64,000 nucleotides of DNA, taken from Mammaliicoccus sciuri (lineage in GTDB: Bacteria; Bacillota; Bacilli; Staphylococcales; Staphylococcaceae). Of this stretch, positions 51,947 to 63,105 are shown in pieces. The stretch covers positions 190,545-254,544 of the forward strand of contig NZ_PPQD01000034.1 in assembly GCF_002901825.1 (NCBI RefSeq). Reading direction: 5' to 3'. Position 1 is the first letter of the stretch, and each line of letters starts with the position of its first letter. A program made the position numbers and the translations under genes. The notes beneath the pieces were generated by a model. It had not been told where the DNA came from, ran no database searches, and saw nothing but the letters and a program-made list of their open reading frames with translations.

Positions 51947-52060
51947 TTACAAAAGTACGGGGAAATGTAACTAAGCGTGCCCATAGTAACAAAAGTCGGT
52001 CGAATTGTAACTAAGGAGGCAGTTAGTAACAAAAGTAGGTCGAAGTGTAACTAACCGCTG
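51947..52060. repeat. 40-bp tandem repeat array B (about 3 copies, inverted relative to array A)
   Basis: TAACAAAAGT-type starts occur at 51947 (as TTACAAAAGT), 51987 and 52027, giving a 40-base period. GTAAC recurs at 51967, 51986, 52007, 52026 and 52047, with steps of 19, 21, 19 and 21. Its reverse complement matches array A at 31926-32062. Units here are more diverged. Located between secDF and recJ. Function unknown. Confidence 0.88.
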
Positions 52061-52162
52061 AATCTTTTTACAACCTGACTCTTTGCTTATGTTTTATTTG
52101 TTTAGTAGAGAAAGTACGATATTTCATGTATAATGTTTTGAGTAGAAATGAGGAGATTTGAT

Positions 52163-54457
52163 ATGACTAAAGCTTGTTATCAATGGAAAAAATCAGAGCT
52201 CAATCAAAATATTGATCCACAAATCATAAAAAAATATAAAATTTCACCACTTTTAGAAAAAACTTTAATTTCAAAAGGCTATACGTCTGAAGAGCAAATT
52301 GAAAGTTTATTATCTAATGAAGTGTTATTCCACGATCCGATGTTACTAAGTGATATGGAAAAGGCAACTTCGAGAATACATAAAGCTATTGAAAATGATG
52401 AAAGAATATTAGTATATGGTGATTATGATGCAGATGGAGTTACATCTACAACGATTCTCGTCAAGACTTTAGAGTCAATGGGAGCTACTGTAGGTTGGTA
52501 TATTCCTAATAGATTTACTGAAGGATATGGACCGAGTGAAGCGGCATTTAGAAATGCACATGATGAAGGTGTGTCTCTTATCATTACAGTGGATAATGGT
52601 ATTCAAGGTCATCATGAAATTGATATTGCCAATGAACTTGGTATTGATGTGATTGTGACAGACCATCATGAATTTGGCGAAACAAAGCCGAATGCATATG
52701 CGATTGTTCACCCTATGCACCCTGATTTTAATTATCCATTTAAATATTTAGCTGGAGTGGGTGTTTCATATAAACTTTCTAAAGCACTTAAAACAGATAT
52801 ACCAGATGCGTTCTTAGGTTTAGTTGCTATCGGTACGATTGCCGACTTAGTGAGTTTAACGGATGAAAATAGATATATGGTTAAACAAGGGTTGCGCATT
52901 TTGAATGAACAACCTTTACCAGGGATAAAAAGTTTATTGTCCGTAGCTGATTTTACGGATGAAGTAAGTGAACAAACAGTCGGCTTTATTATCGGACCTC
53001 GTCTGAACGCAGTTGGTAGATTAGATGATGCTCGATTAGCTGGAGAATTGCTTATGAGCGATGATGACGATGAAGCGATGTTCTTAGCTGAAGAAGTGGA
53101 CCAATTTAATACAGAACGTAAAGCAATTGTTGAAAATATTACGAATGAAGCAATGGAGCTAGCTGAAATTGAAATGCAACAAAATGCCCAATTTCTAATA
53201 CTTGCAAAAGAAGATTGGAATGAAGGTGTATTAGGTATTGTGGCTTCAAGAATAGTTGAGAAGTATCATTTACCAACAATTGTATTAAATGTGGATATAG
53301 AGCAAAATCACGCGAAAGGTTCTGCTAGAAGTATTGAACAAGTTTCAATGTTTGAATTTCTAACAAACCATAGCGATTTGATTCGTAAATTTGGTGGCCA
53401 TCATATGGCGGCTGGTATGACATTAGATATTGACGCGATTGAACCATTGAAGAAAGCTTTGAATCAAGATATGCACAAAATAACAGAAGGTAAAAAATTA
53501 TTACCGCAGTTAATCGTTGATGCAGAAATAGAAACTTCAGATATTACGGTTGAGAACATATTTGATTTAGAAAGATTAAGACCTTTTGGTACAGATTTAT
53601 TAGCGCCACTATTTTCAATTAGTAATGTTCCGGTCAAATCTGTTAAAGGTATTGGTCAAGGAAATAAACATCTTAAATTAACATTAACAGACAAAAATAT
53701 TGCAGCTTTACATTGGAATGCTGGACATCTCATTCATGATATTTCAAATGATACGACAATTAATGTTGCAGGTAGTTTAAATGTTAATGAATGGAATGGA
53801 CATCAATCTCCACAAATTATTCTTAAAGATTTAGCGTTGAGTAATGATCATGCTATTTTTGATTATAGAAGTAAAAATAAACAGGACTTGTTAAAAATTG
53901 ATCAAGACAATGCACTGTTTGTGATTAACCCTTCATCCGAGAAAATAAATGAGCAATATATACATTATGGTGATACGTATCCAAATGAAGTCGAAACGTG
54001 TGTGCTGAGAGATTTACCACAAGATTTAGAAACATTCAAACAAACTTTATCTAATATTAAAGCCGAAAAATATTATTTAGTATTTAAAGGGCAAACCAAT
54101 TCATACTTTGAAGGTATTCCAAGTGATGAAAAGTTCAAGCAAGCTTATAAAGCTTTATATATGAATCAATCAACCAATATTCAAAATGATGGTATGAAAT
54201 TATGTGAAGCTTTAAAAATTAAACCTGATCAATTGAAATTCATTTTGAATTGCTTTTATGAGTTAAACTTTATTACAATGAATCATGGTATAATTGAAAT
54301 AAATCAAGATGCGGGAAAAAATGACATACAAAACGCACCGTTATATCAAGCAAGAAAACAACAAATAGAAATAGAAAAGACATTGTTGTACAATGATAGC
54401 CAATCATTAATCAATTGGATACATTCATTGTTAAGTGATGTTGAGGAGGAAGTATAA
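52163..54457 (+). CDS. recJ: Single-stranded-DNA exonuclease RecJ
   Basis: 764 aa 5'-3' exonuclease for recombination and mismatch repair. DHH-family motifs: [36 protein letters not shown] and [12 protein letters not shown]. Start ATG 52163 follows GAGGAG; an ATG at 52148 overlaps that site. A long C-terminal extension beyond the DHH core is typical of Bacillota RecJ. It overlaps the apt start by one base. Confidence 0.96.
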   Translation: MTKACYQWKKSELNQNIDPQIIKKYKISPLLEKTLISKGYTSEEQIESLLSNEVLFHDPMLLSDMEKATSRIHKAIENDERILVYGDYDADGVTSTTILVKTLESMGATVGWYIPNRFTEGYGPSEAAFRNAHDEGVSLIITVDNGIQGHHEIDIANELGIDVIVTDHHEFGETKPNAYAIVHPMHPDFNYPFKYLAGVGVSYKLSKALKTDIPDAFLGLVAIGTIADLVSLTDENRYMVKQGLRILNEQPLPGIKSLLSVADFTDEVSEQTVGFIIGPRLNAVGRLDDARLAGELLMSDDDDEAMFLAEEVDQFNTERKAIVENITNEAMELAEIEMQQNAQFLILAKEDWNEGVLGIVASRIVEKYHLPTIVLNVDIEQNHAKGSARSIEQVSMFEFLTNHSDLIRKFGGHHMAAGMTLDIDAIEPLKKALNQDMHKITEGKKLLPQLIVDAEIETSDITVENIFDLERLRPFGTDLLAPLFSISNVPVKSVKGIGQGNKHLKLTLTDKNIAALHWNAGHLIHDISNDTTINVAGSLNVNEWNGHQSPQIILKDLALSNDHAIFDYRSKNKQDLLKIDQDNALFVINPSSEKINEQYIHYGDTYPNEVETCVLRDLPQDLETFKQTLSNIKAEKYYLVFKGQTNSYFEGIPSDEKFKQAYKALYMNQSTNIQNDGMKLCEALKIKPDQLKFILNCFYELNFITMNHGIIEINQDAGKNDIQNAPLYQARKQQIEIEKTLLYNDSQSLINWIHSLLSDVEEEV

Positions 54458-54975
54458 TGGATTTAAAACAATACGTTTCAGAAGTACAAGATTGGCCAAA
54501 ACAAGGTGTTAACTTTAAAGATATCACGACAATTATGGATAATGGTGAAGCATACAAATATGCCACTGACCAAATCGTACAATATGCTCAAGACAAACAA
54601 GTTGATGTCGTAGTAGGACCAGAAGCAAGAGGATTTATTATTGGTTGTCCTGTGTCATATGCAATGGGTATTGGCTTTGCACCAGTACGTAAAGAAGGAA
54701 AATTACCTCGTGAAGTGATTCGTTATGAATATGATCTTGAGTATGGGTCAAATGTGTTAACAATGCACAAAGATGCAATCAAACCTGGTCAACGTGTATT
54801 GATTACTGATGATTTATTAGCAACAGGTGGTACAATTGAAGCGGCAATTCACTTAGTAGAATCATTAGGTGGAATTGTAGTGGGTATTGCATTTTTAATT
54901 GAACTTAAATATTTAAACGGCATTGAAAAATTAAAAGGTTACGATGTTGTTTCGTTAATTTCATACGATGAATAA
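54457..54975 (+). CDS. apt: Adenine phosphoribosyltransferase
   Basis: 172 aa purine salvage enzyme making AMP from adenine and PRPP. PRPP-binding motif [13 protein letters not shown] and [12 protein letters not shown] are visible. It overlaps recJ (TAATG) and is followed by a terminator; recJ-apt-rel order is conserved. Confidence 0.98.
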   Translation: MDLKQYVSEVQDWPKQGVNFKDITTIMDNGEAYKYATDQIVQYAQDKQVDVVVGPEARGFIIGCPVSYAMGIGFAPVRKEGKLPREVIRYEYDLEYGSNVLTMHKDAIKPGQRVLITDDLLATGGTIEAAIHLVESLGGIVVGIAFLIELKYLNGIEKLKGYDVVSLISYDE

Positions 54976-55004
54976 AATAGTCACATTGTGGCTATTTTAT
55001 TTTT
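54974..55004 (+). terminator. Terminator after apt
   Basis: AAAATAGTCAC against GTGGCTATTTT with a wobble pair, then ATTTTT. It overlaps the apt stop codon. Confidence 0.8.
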
Positions 55005-55026
55005 AATAATTATAATTAACGGTGGC

Positions 55027-55060
55027 ATATTACTATTGAAAATTGCTATAATAGTAATAT
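55027..55060. promoter_or_regulatory. Palindrome over the rel -10 region
   Basis: Perfect 11-base arms ATATTACTATT (55027-55037) and AATAGTAATAT (55050-55060) flank a 12-base centre. A TATAAT at 55047-55052 overlaps the right arm. It is a candidate operator for rel; no regulator is recognised. Confidence 0.55.
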
Positions 55061-55094
55061 TCAAGAGAATTTTATTTGAAGAGGTGGTGTCCCT

Positions 55095-57284
55095 ATGAAT
55101 AAAGAATATCCATACAGTGCTGATGATGTTTTATATAAAGCTAAAAGTTACTTATCTGAAGATGCATATCGTTTAGTAGAAAAGAGTTATGATTTGGCTT
55201 TTAAAGCACATCAAGGACAAATTAGAAAAAATAATTTGCCATATATCATGCATCCTATTCAGGTAGCGGGTATTTTAACCGAAATGAAATTGGATGGTCC
55301 AACTATAGTTGCTGGATTCCTTCATGATGTAATTGAGGATACACCTTATACGTATGATGATTTGGTAGAAATGTTTAATGAAGAAGTAGCTATAATTGTA
55401 GATGGTGTTACAAAATTAAAAAAAGTTAAATATAAATCTAAAGAAACGCAACAAGCTGAAAATCATAGAAAATTATTTATAGCGATTGCTAAAGATGTCC
55501 GAGTTATATTAGTTAAATTAGCAGATAGATTACATAATGTTCGTACTTTAAAAGCGATGCCTAAAGAAAAGCAAAAACGTATTGCTAAAGAAACGTTAGA
55601 AATCTATGCACCACTTGCGCATAGATTAGGTATCAATACAATTAAGTGGGAACTTGAAGACATTTCATTAAGATATATTGATAGTGTTCAATATTTTAGA
55701 ATTGTTAATCTGATGAAAAAGAAAAGAAGCGAACGAGAAACATATATTGCGAATGCGATTAAAGATATAGAGTCTGAAATGGAAGTTATGAATATTTCTG
55801 GCGACATAAGTGGTAGACCTAAACATATCTATAGTATTTATAGAAAAATGGTCAAACAGAAAAAACAATTCGAACAAATTTTTGACTTACTTGCAATAAG
55901 AGTGATTGTCCCTTCAATCAAAGATTGTTATGCTGTGCTAGGTCTTGTCCATACATTATGGAAACCAATGCCTGGTCGATTTAAAGATTACATAGCGATG
56001 CCTAAACAGAATATGTATCAATCGCTGCATACTACAGTCGTTGGTCCAAATGGAGATCCTTTAGAGATTCAAATCAGAACATTTGAAATGCATGAAATTG
56101 CAGAACATGGGGTTGCAGCTCACTGGGCATATAAAGAAGGTAAAAATTTAAGCAATAAATCAGAAGAATATTTACAAAAAATGAGTTGGCTACAGGAAAT
56201 AGCTGAAACTGACAATACTTCACCTGATGCAGAAGAATTTATGGAATCATTAAAATATGACCTTCAAAGTGATAAAGTGTATGTCTTTACACCTGAAAGT
56301 GATGTTGTTGAATTACCATATGGAGCAGTTCCAATTGATTTTGCATACGCTGTTCACAGTGAAGTAGGTAATAAAATGATTGGTGCGAAAGTTAACGGCA
56401 AAATCGTTCCTATCGATTATAAGTTATCTACTGGTGATATTGTCGAGATTAGAACGAGTAAACATTCATATGGGCCAAGTCGAGATTGGTTAAAAATCGT
56501 CCGATCTTCAAGTGCGAAAAGTAAAATCCGCAGTTTCTTTAAGAAACAAGACCGCTCTGCCAATATTGAAAAAGGTAAATTTATGATTGAAGCGGAAATT
56601 AAAGAGCATGGATACAATGTAGATGAAGTATTAAATGCTGAAAACATTAAACTTGTTAACGAAAAATATAATTTTTCAAATGAAGATGACTTATATGCTG
56701 CAGTTGGTTTTGGTGGCATAACTGCCTTACAAGCTGTTAACAGACTTACTGAAAAGCTAAGACTTGAACGTAAGAAACAATCGCTTAATCAAGTGCAAGA
56801 AGTCAATAAATCCATTCCAATTAAACAAGATATTAGAACAGATACTGGTGTCTATGTCGAAGGTTTAGATAACATGCTTATTAAACTTTCAAAATGTTGT
56901 AATCCAATACCTGGTGATGAAATCATTGGCTATATTACAAAAGGTCATGGCGTTAAAGTTCATCGTAAAGATTGCCCGAACATCGTTAATGAAAATGAAC
57001 GATTAATCGATGTTGAATGGGTTAAAAATACAAATGAACAAAAAAATTATCAAGTAGATTTAGAAATTACAGGTTACGACAGAAATGGATTATTAAACGA
57101 AGTACTTCAAGTTGTGAATGCAATTAAAGTACAATTAGTAAAAGTTTCAGGTAAAGCTGATATAGATAAAAATGCAGTTATTAACATTAGCGTAATGGTT
57201 AAAAATGTGAATGACGTATATAGAATTGTTGATCGAATTAAACAATTAGGCGATATTTATACAGTAAGTCGTGTATGGAATTAA
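55095..57284 (+). CDS. rel: Bifunctional (p)ppGpp synthetase/hydrolase Rel
   Basis: 729 aa stringent-response enzyme. N-terminal HD hydrolase ([17 protein letters not shown]), synthetase ([20 protein letters not shown]), TGS domain ([20 protein letters not shown]), zinc-type Cys segment ([13 protein letters not shown]) and C-terminal ACT domain. Both catalytic sites look intact, as expected for a single long RSH protein in Bacillota. Often called relA. A palindrome overlaps its probable -10. Confidence 0.97.
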   Translation: MNKEYPYSADDVLYKAKSYLSEDAYRLVEKSYDLAFKAHQGQIRKNNLPYIMHPIQVAGILTEMKLDGPTIVAGFLHDVIEDTPYTYDDLVEMFNEEVAIIVDGVTKLKKVKYKSKETQQAENHRKLFIAIAKDVRVILVKLADRLHNVRTLKAMPKEKQKRIAKETLEIYAPLAHRLGINTIKWELEDISLRYIDSVQYFRIVNLMKKKRSERETYIANAIKDIESEMEVMNISGDISGRPKHIYSIYRKMVKQKKQFEQIFDLLAIRVIVPSIKDCYAVLGLVHTLWKPMPGRFKDYIAMPKQNMYQSLHTTVVGPNGDPLEIQIRTFEMHEIAEHGVAAHWAYKEGKNLSNKSEEYLQKMSWLQEIAETDNTSPDAEEFMESLKYDLQSDKVYVFTPESDVVELPYGAVPIDFAYAVHSEVGNKMIGAKVNGKIVPIDYKLSTGDIVEIRTSKHSYGPSRDWLKIVRSSSAKSKIRSFFKKQDRSANIEKGKFMIEAEIKEHGYNVDEVLNAENIKLVNEKYNFSNEDDLYAAVGFGGITALQAVNRLTEKLRLERKKQSLNQVQEVNKSIPIKQDIRTDTGVYVEGLDNMLIKLSKCCNPIPGDEIIGYITKGHGVKVHRKDCPNIVNENERLIDVEWVKNTNEQKNYQVDLEITGYDRNGLLNEVLQVVNAIKVQLVKVSGKADIDKNAVINISVMVKNVNDVYRIVDRIKQLGDIYTVSRVWN

Positions 57285-57297
57285 GAGGTGAATTTTT

Positions 57298-57750
57298 TTG
57301 AAAGTTGTTCTACAAAAAGTAAGCCAAGCTAAAGTAACGTCTGAAAATACTCAAAATGAAATTCAACAAGGATTCTTATTATTAGTAGGTGTTGGACAAG
57401 AATCAACTTATGCAGATGCAGATGTTATCGCTAAGAAAATAGCAAAGACAAGAATTTTTGAAGATCAAGAAGGTAAAATGAATTTAGATATACACCAAGT
57501 CGGTGGTGAAATCTTGTCGATATCACAATTTACAATATATGCTTCAGTAAAAAAAGGGAATAGACCTGGATTTACGAATGCTAAAAGCCCAGATGAAGCA
57601 TTAAAGATATATGAATATTTTAATGAACAGTTAGCATCTTATAACATTAACGTGAAAACAGGAGAGTTTGGCGCACATATGGATGTGTCATTAATCAATG
57701 ATGGACCAATTACGATTATATTCGAAAGTAAGGATGGTAACATTCAATGA
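57298..57750 (+). CDS. dtd: D-aminoacyl-tRNA deacylase
   Basis: 150 aa. Removes D-amino acids (and Gly from tRNA-Ala) from mischarged tRNAs. Starts [14 protein letters not shown], with the [20 protein letters not shown] region and the C-terminal [22 protein letters not shown] start 57298 follows AAGAGGTG. 13 bases after rel; its stop overlaps the lytH start (ATGA). Confidence 0.97.
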   Translation: MKVVLQKVSQAKVTSENTQNEIQQGFLLLVGVGQESTYADADVIAKKIAKTRIFEDQEGKMNLDIHQVGGEILSISQFTIYASVKKGNRPGFTNAKSPDEALKIYEYFNEQLASYNINVKTGEFGAHMDVSLINDGPITIIFESKDGNIQ

Positions 57751-58619
57751 ACCGAATTAATTTATGGTTTAAAAAGAGGAGAATAAAGCCTGTTCCTGTC
57801 ATCAGTGTTGCCATTTTACTGATTGTTTTGTTAATCATTATTATTTATTTATTGATTCCTAAAGAGGACGAACCTAAAACACTATCTATGAAAGAAGATG
57901 GTGAGTTAAGAACTGGACCTGCCGCTTATTATCCAATTATCTTTGATGTAAAAAAAGGAGATAGTTTTGATATAACAGACAGAGAAGGAAAATGGTTTGA
58001 AGTCAAAAATGATCAAAATGAAAAAGGCTGGATTGCTGGTTGGCATACAAATCTTGATATTAAAGAAGATGTTAATCCAGTATTAAAACCATTAAAAGGA
58101 AAAGTGATTATATTAGATCCTGGTCATGGTGGAAGTGACCAAGGCGCATCGAGTTCAAAACATAAAGATGTAACCGAAAAAGTCATTACATTAAAAACTG
58201 CAAAAGAGCTTAAAGAAATGCTTGAAACTGAAGGCGCTAAAGTGAAAATGACGAGAACAAAAGATGAATATGTTAAATTAAAAGATAGACAAGGTGATGG
58301 AGATGTCTTTATAAGTATCCATAATGATGCGTTAGATTCATCAGCACCACATGGTTTAACAGTTTATTACCATCATGATTCTCAAAAAGAATTTGCAGAT
58401 ACGTTACAAACTTCAATTAATCAAAAATCCATACTATCTGATAGAGGCGTAAGAAACGAAAACTTCCAAGTGATTCGTCAAACTAAAATGCCTGCAGTAT
58501 TGTTAGAGTTAGGTTATATTAGTAACCCTACAGATGAAGATTTAATTGTTGATAGAAAATATAGACACATTGTAGAAACAGGGATTGTTGACGGTTTGAA
58601 AGTTTACTTTTCAAATTAG
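57747..58619 (+). CDS. lytH: N-acetylmuramoyl-L-alanine amidase LytH
   Basis: 290 aa cell-wall hydrolase anchored by one helix at about residues 17-38 ([20 protein letters not shown]). An SH3-type domain follows ([19 protein letters not shown]), then an amidase_3 domain with zinc and catalytic residues in [19 protein letters not shown] and [13 protein letters not shown]. In S. aureus LytH needs the membrane partner ActH and shapes where new wall is made. Four-base overlap with dtd. Confidence 0.95.
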   Translation: MNRINLWFKKRRIKPVPVISVAILLIVLLIIIIYLLIPKEDEPKTLSMKEDGELRTGPAAYYPIIFDVKKGDSFDITDREGKWFEVKNDQNEKGWIAGWHTNLDIKEDVNPVLKPLKGKVIILDPGHGGSDQGASSSKHKDVTEKVITLKTAKELKEMLETEGAKVKMTRTKDEYVKLKDRQGDGDVFISIHNDALDSSAPHGLTVYYHHDSQKEFADTLQTSINQKSILSDRGVRNENFQVIRQTKMPAVLLELGYISNPTDEDLIVDRKYRHIVETGIVDGLKVYFSN

Positions 58620-58622
58620 ATA

Positions 58623-58651
58623 TTGACTACTACAGATTATGGGTTTAATAT
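58623..58651 (+). promoter_or_regulatory. hisS-aspS promoter
   Basis: TTGACT, 17 bases, TAATAT, three bases after the lytH stop. Confidence 0.7.
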
Positions 58652-58657
58652 TAATAT

Positions 58658-58919
58658 AAATTATGAAATAGATTATATACCGTTTATTCTTGAATAGTAT
58701 ACCGTTATAGTAGGAAACAGAGAGTATAACATTTGCTGAAAGTTATATGAATACTGCGTATATTTTTGAACACAAGAAGAGGGAATCTTACGAAAATAAG
58801 ATCGGTTAACATCCGTTACAATGTTGTTAAGTGAGTATTTAATGAATCATTAAATACTAATTAGGGTGGCAACACGGATAATTCGTCCCTTGTATGTATA
58901 TGCATACAAGGGACTTTTT
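58658..58919 (+). promoter_or_regulatory. T-box riboswitch upstream of hisS-aspS
   Basis: T-box AGGGTGGCAACACGG at 58863-58877. The specifier segment TTGAACACAAG holds the His codon CAC at 58771-58773. Terminator GTCCCTTGTATG / CATACAAGGGAC with T run at 58885-58919. Confidence 0.94.
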
Positions 58920-58941
58920 ATATTTTAAAGGAGGAAATATT

Positions 58942-60207
58942 ATGATTAATATACCACGTGGTACACAAGATTTATTACCAAAAGATACTTATAAATGGCA
59001 ATACATTGAGAACAAATTACATGAGTTAATGAGAATATATAATTATAAAGAAATTAGAACACCAATATTTGAAAGTACTGAACTTTTTAGTAGAGGTGTT
59101 GGTGATTCAACAGATGTTGTACAAAAAGAAATGTATACTTTTAAAGATAAAGGTGATAGAAGCATTACATTACGACCTGAAGGTACTGCAGGTGTTGTTA
59201 GAAGTTACATCGAAAACAAAATGCAAGGTGAACCAAATCAACCTGTAAAGCTTTATTACAATGGTCCAATGTTCCGATATGAAAGAAAACAAAAAGGGCG
59301 TTATCGTCAATTTGTTCAATTTGGTGTAGAAGCGATTGGATCAGAAAATCCTTCTATTGATGTTGAAATTATTTCAATGCTCGTACACATTTACAAATCT
59401 TTCGGATTGAAAGACTTAAAATTAGTCATCAATAGTATTGGTGATGCAGAATCAAGAGCTGATTACACGAAAGCATTACAAGCGCATTTTGAACCAGTAA
59501 TTGATACTTTCTGTAGCGATTGTCAAAGTAGATTACACACAAATCCAATGCGTATATTGGATTGTAAAGTAGACCGTGATAAAGAAGCTGTTAAAAATGC
59601 ACCTAAAATTACGGAATACTTAAATGACTATTCTAAACAATATTTCGAAGATGTTAAAAGTTTATTAGACGAACTTGGTATCGAGTATGAAATAGATACG
59701 AATTTAGTGCGTGGTTTAGATTATTACACTCACACAGCATTCGAAGTGATGAGTAATGCTGAAGGATTTGGTGCTATTACTACTTTATGTGGTGGCGGTA
59801 GATATAACGGCTTACTAGAATTACTTGATGGTCCAAAAGAAACAGGTATAGGTTTTGCATTAAGTATTGAACGTTTGCTACTAGCACTTGAAGCTGAAGG
59901 TATTGAAATCGAAGAAGAAGATTCAATCGACTTATTTATCGCGACAATGGGTGAAGAAGCGGATAGACTTTCAGTTCAATTAATCAATCAATTAAGAATG
60001 GCTGGTATTAGTTGTGATAAAGACTATTTACAACGTAAATTAAAAGGTCAAATGAAACAAGCGGATAGATTAAATGCGAGATACACGATTGTATTAGGTG
60101 AAAATGAATTAGAAAAACAAGAAGTAGAAGTTAAGAATATGGAAACTGGTGAAAAGACACTTGTTTCATTGTCAGAATTAGAGAATTATTTAAAGGTGGA
60201 ATCATAA
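58942..60207 (+). CDS. hisS: Histidyl-tRNA synthetase
   Basis: 421 aa class II synthetase. [10 protein letters not shown] start, motif 2 [16 protein letters not shown], histidine-binding [14 protein letters not shown], motif 3 [11 protein letters not shown], and C-terminal anticodon domain. Start ATG 58942 follows AAGGAGG; an in-frame ATG at 58894 lies in the T-box terminator. aspS overlaps its stop by one base. Confidence 0.98.
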   Translation: MINIPRGTQDLLPKDTYKWQYIENKLHELMRIYNYKEIRTPIFESTELFSRGVGDSTDVVQKEMYTFKDKGDRSITLRPEGTAGVVRSYIENKMQGEPNQPVKLYYNGPMFRYERKQKGRYRQFVQFGVEAIGSENPSIDVEIISMLVHIYKSFGLKDLKLVINSIGDAESRADYTKALQAHFEPVIDTFCSDCQSRLHTNPMRILDCKVDRDKEAVKNAPKITEYLNDYSKQYFEDVKSLLDELGIEYEIDTNLVRGLDYYTHTAFEVMSNAEGFGAITTLCGGGRYNGLLELLDGPKETGIGFALSIERLLLALEAEGIEIEEEDSIDLFIATMGEEADRLSVQLINQLRMAGISCDKDYLQRKLKGQMKQADRLNARYTIVLGENELEKQEVEVKNMETGEKTLVSLSELENYLKVES

Positions 60208-61979
60208 TGGAAAAAAGAACAACATATGCTGGTAAAATAACTGAAGAATATATTGGTCAAACGGTTACTTTAAATGGTTGGGTACAAAAAAGACGTGACT
60301 TAGGTGGTTTAATATTTGTTGATTTACGTGACCGCGAAGGCGTTGTACAAATCGTTTTTAACCCAGATTTCTCTCAAGAAGCTTTAAGTGTTGCTGAGAA
60401 AATCCGTTCTGAATATGTCATTCAAGTTAAAGGTTTAGTAACTAAAAGAGATGAAAAATCAATTAATGACAAAATCAAGACTGGTAAAGTCGAAGTACAA
60501 GTTTCTGAAATTACAATTTTAAATGAATCTGAAACACCGCCATTTTCAATAATAGATATGAATGATATTGACGAAAATGTACGATTAAAATATCGTTATA
60601 TCGACTTAAGAAGAGAAAGTTTAGCTCAAACATTTAAAATGAGACATCAAATTACACGTGCAGTAAGAAATTACTTAGATGAAGCTGAGTTTTACGAAGT
60701 AGAAACACCTGTATTAACTAAATCTACACCAGAAGGTGCAAGAGACTATTTAGTACCATCTCGTGTACATGATGGAGAGTTCTATGCTTTACCTCAATCT
60801 CCACAAATATTTAAACAATTATTAATGATTGGTGGATTTGATAAATACTATCAAATCGTTAAATGTTTTAGAGACGAAGATTTAAGAGCGGATAGACAAC
60901 CTGAATTTACGCAAATCGATATCGAGATGAGCTTTGTTGATCAAGAAGACGTTATCAAAATGAATGAAGGTCTTATGAAACGCATCATGAAAGATGTAAA
61001 AGGTATTGATATTACAACACCATTTCCACGTATGACATACGCTGAAGCAATGGAAAGATACGGAATTGATAAACCAGATACAAGATTTGGTATGGAACTG
61101 ATTAACTTATCAGAACTTGCTTCAAAAATGGACTTTAAAGTATTTAAATCTGCAGTTGAAAATGGTGGAGAAGTTAAAGCAATCGTTGTTGAAGATGGTG
61201 CGTCTGACTACTCTAGAAAAGATATCGACCAATTACAATCATTTGCAAGTATTTATGGTGCTAAAGGTTTAGCGTGGGTTAAAGTAACAGAAGAAGGCTT
61301 AAATGGTCCGATTAGTAAATTCTTTGATGAAGACATTACAGCTGAATTATTAAACCAAACTGAAGCTAAAGCTGGAGACTTAGTATTATTTATAGCAGAT
61401 AAAAAAGATGTCGTAGCAGCAAGTTTAGCGCAGTTAAGAAATAAACTTGGTAAAGATCGTGGTTTAATTGATCCAAATAAATATAATTTCTTATGGGTAA
61501 CAGATTGGCCATTATTTGAATACGATGAAGAATCAGAACGTTATGTTGCAGCGCATCATCCATTTACTGCACCTAAAAAAGAACATGAAGAAATGCTTGA
61601 AAATGATCCAACAAATGTTGAAGCCAATGCGTATGATATTGTTTTAAATGGTTTTGAATTAGGTGGAGGATCTATTAGAATTCATAAATCAGAACTTCAA
61701 GAAAAAATGTTTAAAGCGCTTGGATTTACAGAAGAACAAGCACAAGAACAATTTGGATTCTTAATTGAAGCGTTCAAATATGGTGCACCACCACATGGCG
61801 GAATTGCATTAGGTCTAGACAGATTAGTTATGTTATTGTCAGGTAGAACAAACTTAAGAGATACAATTGCATTCCCTAAAACAGCAAGTGCTTCTTGTCT
61901 ATTAACGGATGCACCAAGTGAAGTATCTACGAGCCAGTTACATGAATTACATTTGCAACTTGATTTAGATGAAAAATAA
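60207..61979 (+). CDS. aspS: Aspartyl-tRNA synthetase
   Basis: 590 aa class II synthetase of the bacterial type: N-terminal OB-fold ([20 protein letters not shown]), motif 2 [18 protein letters not shown], the GAD insertion domain, and motif 3 [13 protein letters not shown]. Its start overlaps the hisS stop (TAATG), so it shares the T-box control. The 6S RNA gene follows. Confidence 0.98.
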   Translation: MEKRTTYAGKITEEYIGQTVTLNGWVQKRRDLGGLIFVDLRDREGVVQIVFNPDFSQEALSVAEKIRSEYVIQVKGLVTKRDEKSINDKIKTGKVEVQVSEITILNESETPPFSIIDMNDIDENVRLKYRYIDLRRESLAQTFKMRHQITRAVRNYLDEAEFYEVETPVLTKSTPEGARDYLVPSRVHDGEFYALPQSPQIFKQLLMIGGFDKYYQIVKCFRDEDLRADRQPEFTQIDIEMSFVDQEDVIKMNEGLMKRIMKDVKGIDITTPFPRMTYAEAMERYGIDKPDTRFGMELINLSELASKMDFKVFKSAVENGGEVKAIVVEDGASDYSRKDIDQLQSFASIYGAKGLAWVKVTEEGLNGPISKFFDEDITAELLNQTEAKAGDLVLFIADKKDVVAASLAQLRNKLGKDRGLIDPNKYNFLWVTDWPLFEYDEESERYVAAHHPFTAPKKEHEEMLENDPTNVEANAYDIVLNGFELGGGSIRIHKSELQEKMFKALGFTEEQAQEQFGFLIEAFKYGAPPHGGIALGLDRLVMLLSGRTNLRDTIAFPKTASASCLLTDAPSEVSTSQLHELHLQLDLDEK

Positions 61980-61996
61980 TTAAAAGTATAAATACT

Positions 61997-62024
61997 TGTT
62001 ATTTAGAAGAAGTATGATAGAATA
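61997..62024 (+). promoter_or_regulatory. Promoter of 6S RNA
   Basis: TTGTTA, 16 bases, TAGAAT; transcription would start near 62031. Confidence 0.65.
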
Positions 62025-62030
62025 AATTTA

Positions 62031-62263
62031 TAAGGTAGTCATCTGAAGTGTTCGTAATAAGCTTTTTATATTTTGACCTAACACTTTTGATCAAGGGAGC
62101 CTAATTGGTTTTCTTAATAGCGCATACGCCTCGTAAGGAGGACATGCAAAATAAGAAACAGGGCACCCACCTGTATATAGCAGGCCAAAATGATCTAGCA
62201 CTTAATATTACGGCACAATTGGATTCTATCGGTACGCAAGACTTTATGTCTTGCGTATTTTTG
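62031..62263 (+). ncRNA. ssrS: 6S RNA
   Basis: RNA that binds the housekeeping RNA polymerase holoenzyme by mimicking an open promoter. The location between aspS and tcdA is that of 6S-1 (bsrA) in B. subtilis. The sequence has two long complementary sides with a central bubble, AAGTGTT near the 5' side against AGCACTT near the 3' side, and the segment GGGCACCCACCTG. A terminator hairpin (TACGCAAGAC / GTCTTGCGTA, T run) ends at 62263; the exact 3' end of the mature RNA may be before it. Confidence 0.85.
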
Positions 62264-62279
62264 TGTAAAGGAGTAAATA

Positions 62280-63050
62280 ATGATGAAGCATCAATTTTCA
62301 AGAAATGAATTAGCGATTGGTAAAGAAGGCTTAGATTTATTAAAAAGTAAAACAGTAGTTGTCCTTGGTGTAGGCGGTGTAGGTTCATTTGCTGCTGAAG
62401 CATTAGCGAGAACTAATATTGGTCATATCATATTAATAGATAAAGATGATGTAGATATCACAAATGTAAATAGACAATTACATGCTTTAACAACAACAAT
62501 TGGTCAATCAAAAGTAGATTTAATGGAAGAGCGTATTAAATTAATTAATCCTGATTGTAAAGTCACTTCATTGCATATGTTCTATACTGAAGAAACTTAC
62601 GAAGCTTTATTTAATGAATACGACATTGATTATTTTGTAGATGCTAGTGATACAATCATGTATAAAGTTCATCTTATGAAAGAGTGTTTAGAAAGAGGTA
62701 TCGATGTTATCTCAAGTATGGGTGCTGCAAACAAAACAGACCCTACTAAATTTGAAATAGCTGATATTTCTAAAACACATACTGATCCTATGGCAAAAAT
62801 TATACGTCTAAAATTAAGAAAAATGGGCATTCATAAAGGTATTAATGTTGTATTTAGTGATGAAAGTCCTATTATGATAAGAGAAGATGTAAAAGAAGTT
62901 GTAGGCGATAAAAACGCAAAAGTTAGAAAGGCGCAAATGCCACCATCATCTAATGCTTTTGTACCAAGCGTTGTTGGGTTAATTTGTGCAAGCTATGTTG
63001 TGAATGATATTTTGAAAGATATCCCAGTAAAAAGAATCAAAGATAAATAG
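62280..63050 (+). CDS. tcdA: tRNA threonylcarbamoyladenosine dehydratase TcdA
   Basis: 256 aa ThiF/E1-like enzyme that cyclises t6A37 to ct6A in tRNAs. Nucleotide-binding VVVLGVGGVGSFAAEAL and the ThiF adenylation segment DKDDVDITNVNRQ are visible. Two consecutive ATG codons at 62280 and 62283 are both in range of AAAGGAG. The terminator after it is shared with the convergent rarA. Confidence 0.95.
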   Translation: MMKHQFSRNELAIGKEGLDLLKSKTVVVLGVGGVGSFAAEALARTNIGHIILIDKDDVDITNVNRQLHALTTTIGQSKVDLMEERIKLINPDCKVTSLHMFYTEETYEALFNEYDIDYFVDASDTIMYKVHLMKECLERGIDVISSMGAANKTDPTKFEIADISKTHTDPMAKIIRLKLRKMGIHKGINVVFSDESPIMIREDVKEVVGDKNAKVRKAQMPPSSNAFVPSVVGLICASYVVNDILKDIPVKRIKDK

Positions 63051-63067
63051 CTAGCAGCTTTGATAAT

Positions 63068-63105
63068 AAAAAATGAGACTGGATACGTCCAGCCTCATTT
63101 TTTTA
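63068..63105. terminator. Bidirectional terminator between tcdA and rarA
   Basis: AAAAAATGAGACTGGA against TCCAGCCTCATTTTTTT, flanked by A and T runs so that it works in both directions for the convergent genes. Confidence 0.9.

Noticed and set aside
58894-58941. In-frame 5' extension of hisS
   Set aside because: It begins in the loop of the T-box terminator; AAGGAGG precedes ATG 58942.
62105-62308. 67-codon frame in the aspS-tcdA gap
   Set aside because: It lies across the 6S RNA and the tcdA start, with no ribosome binding site at its beginning.
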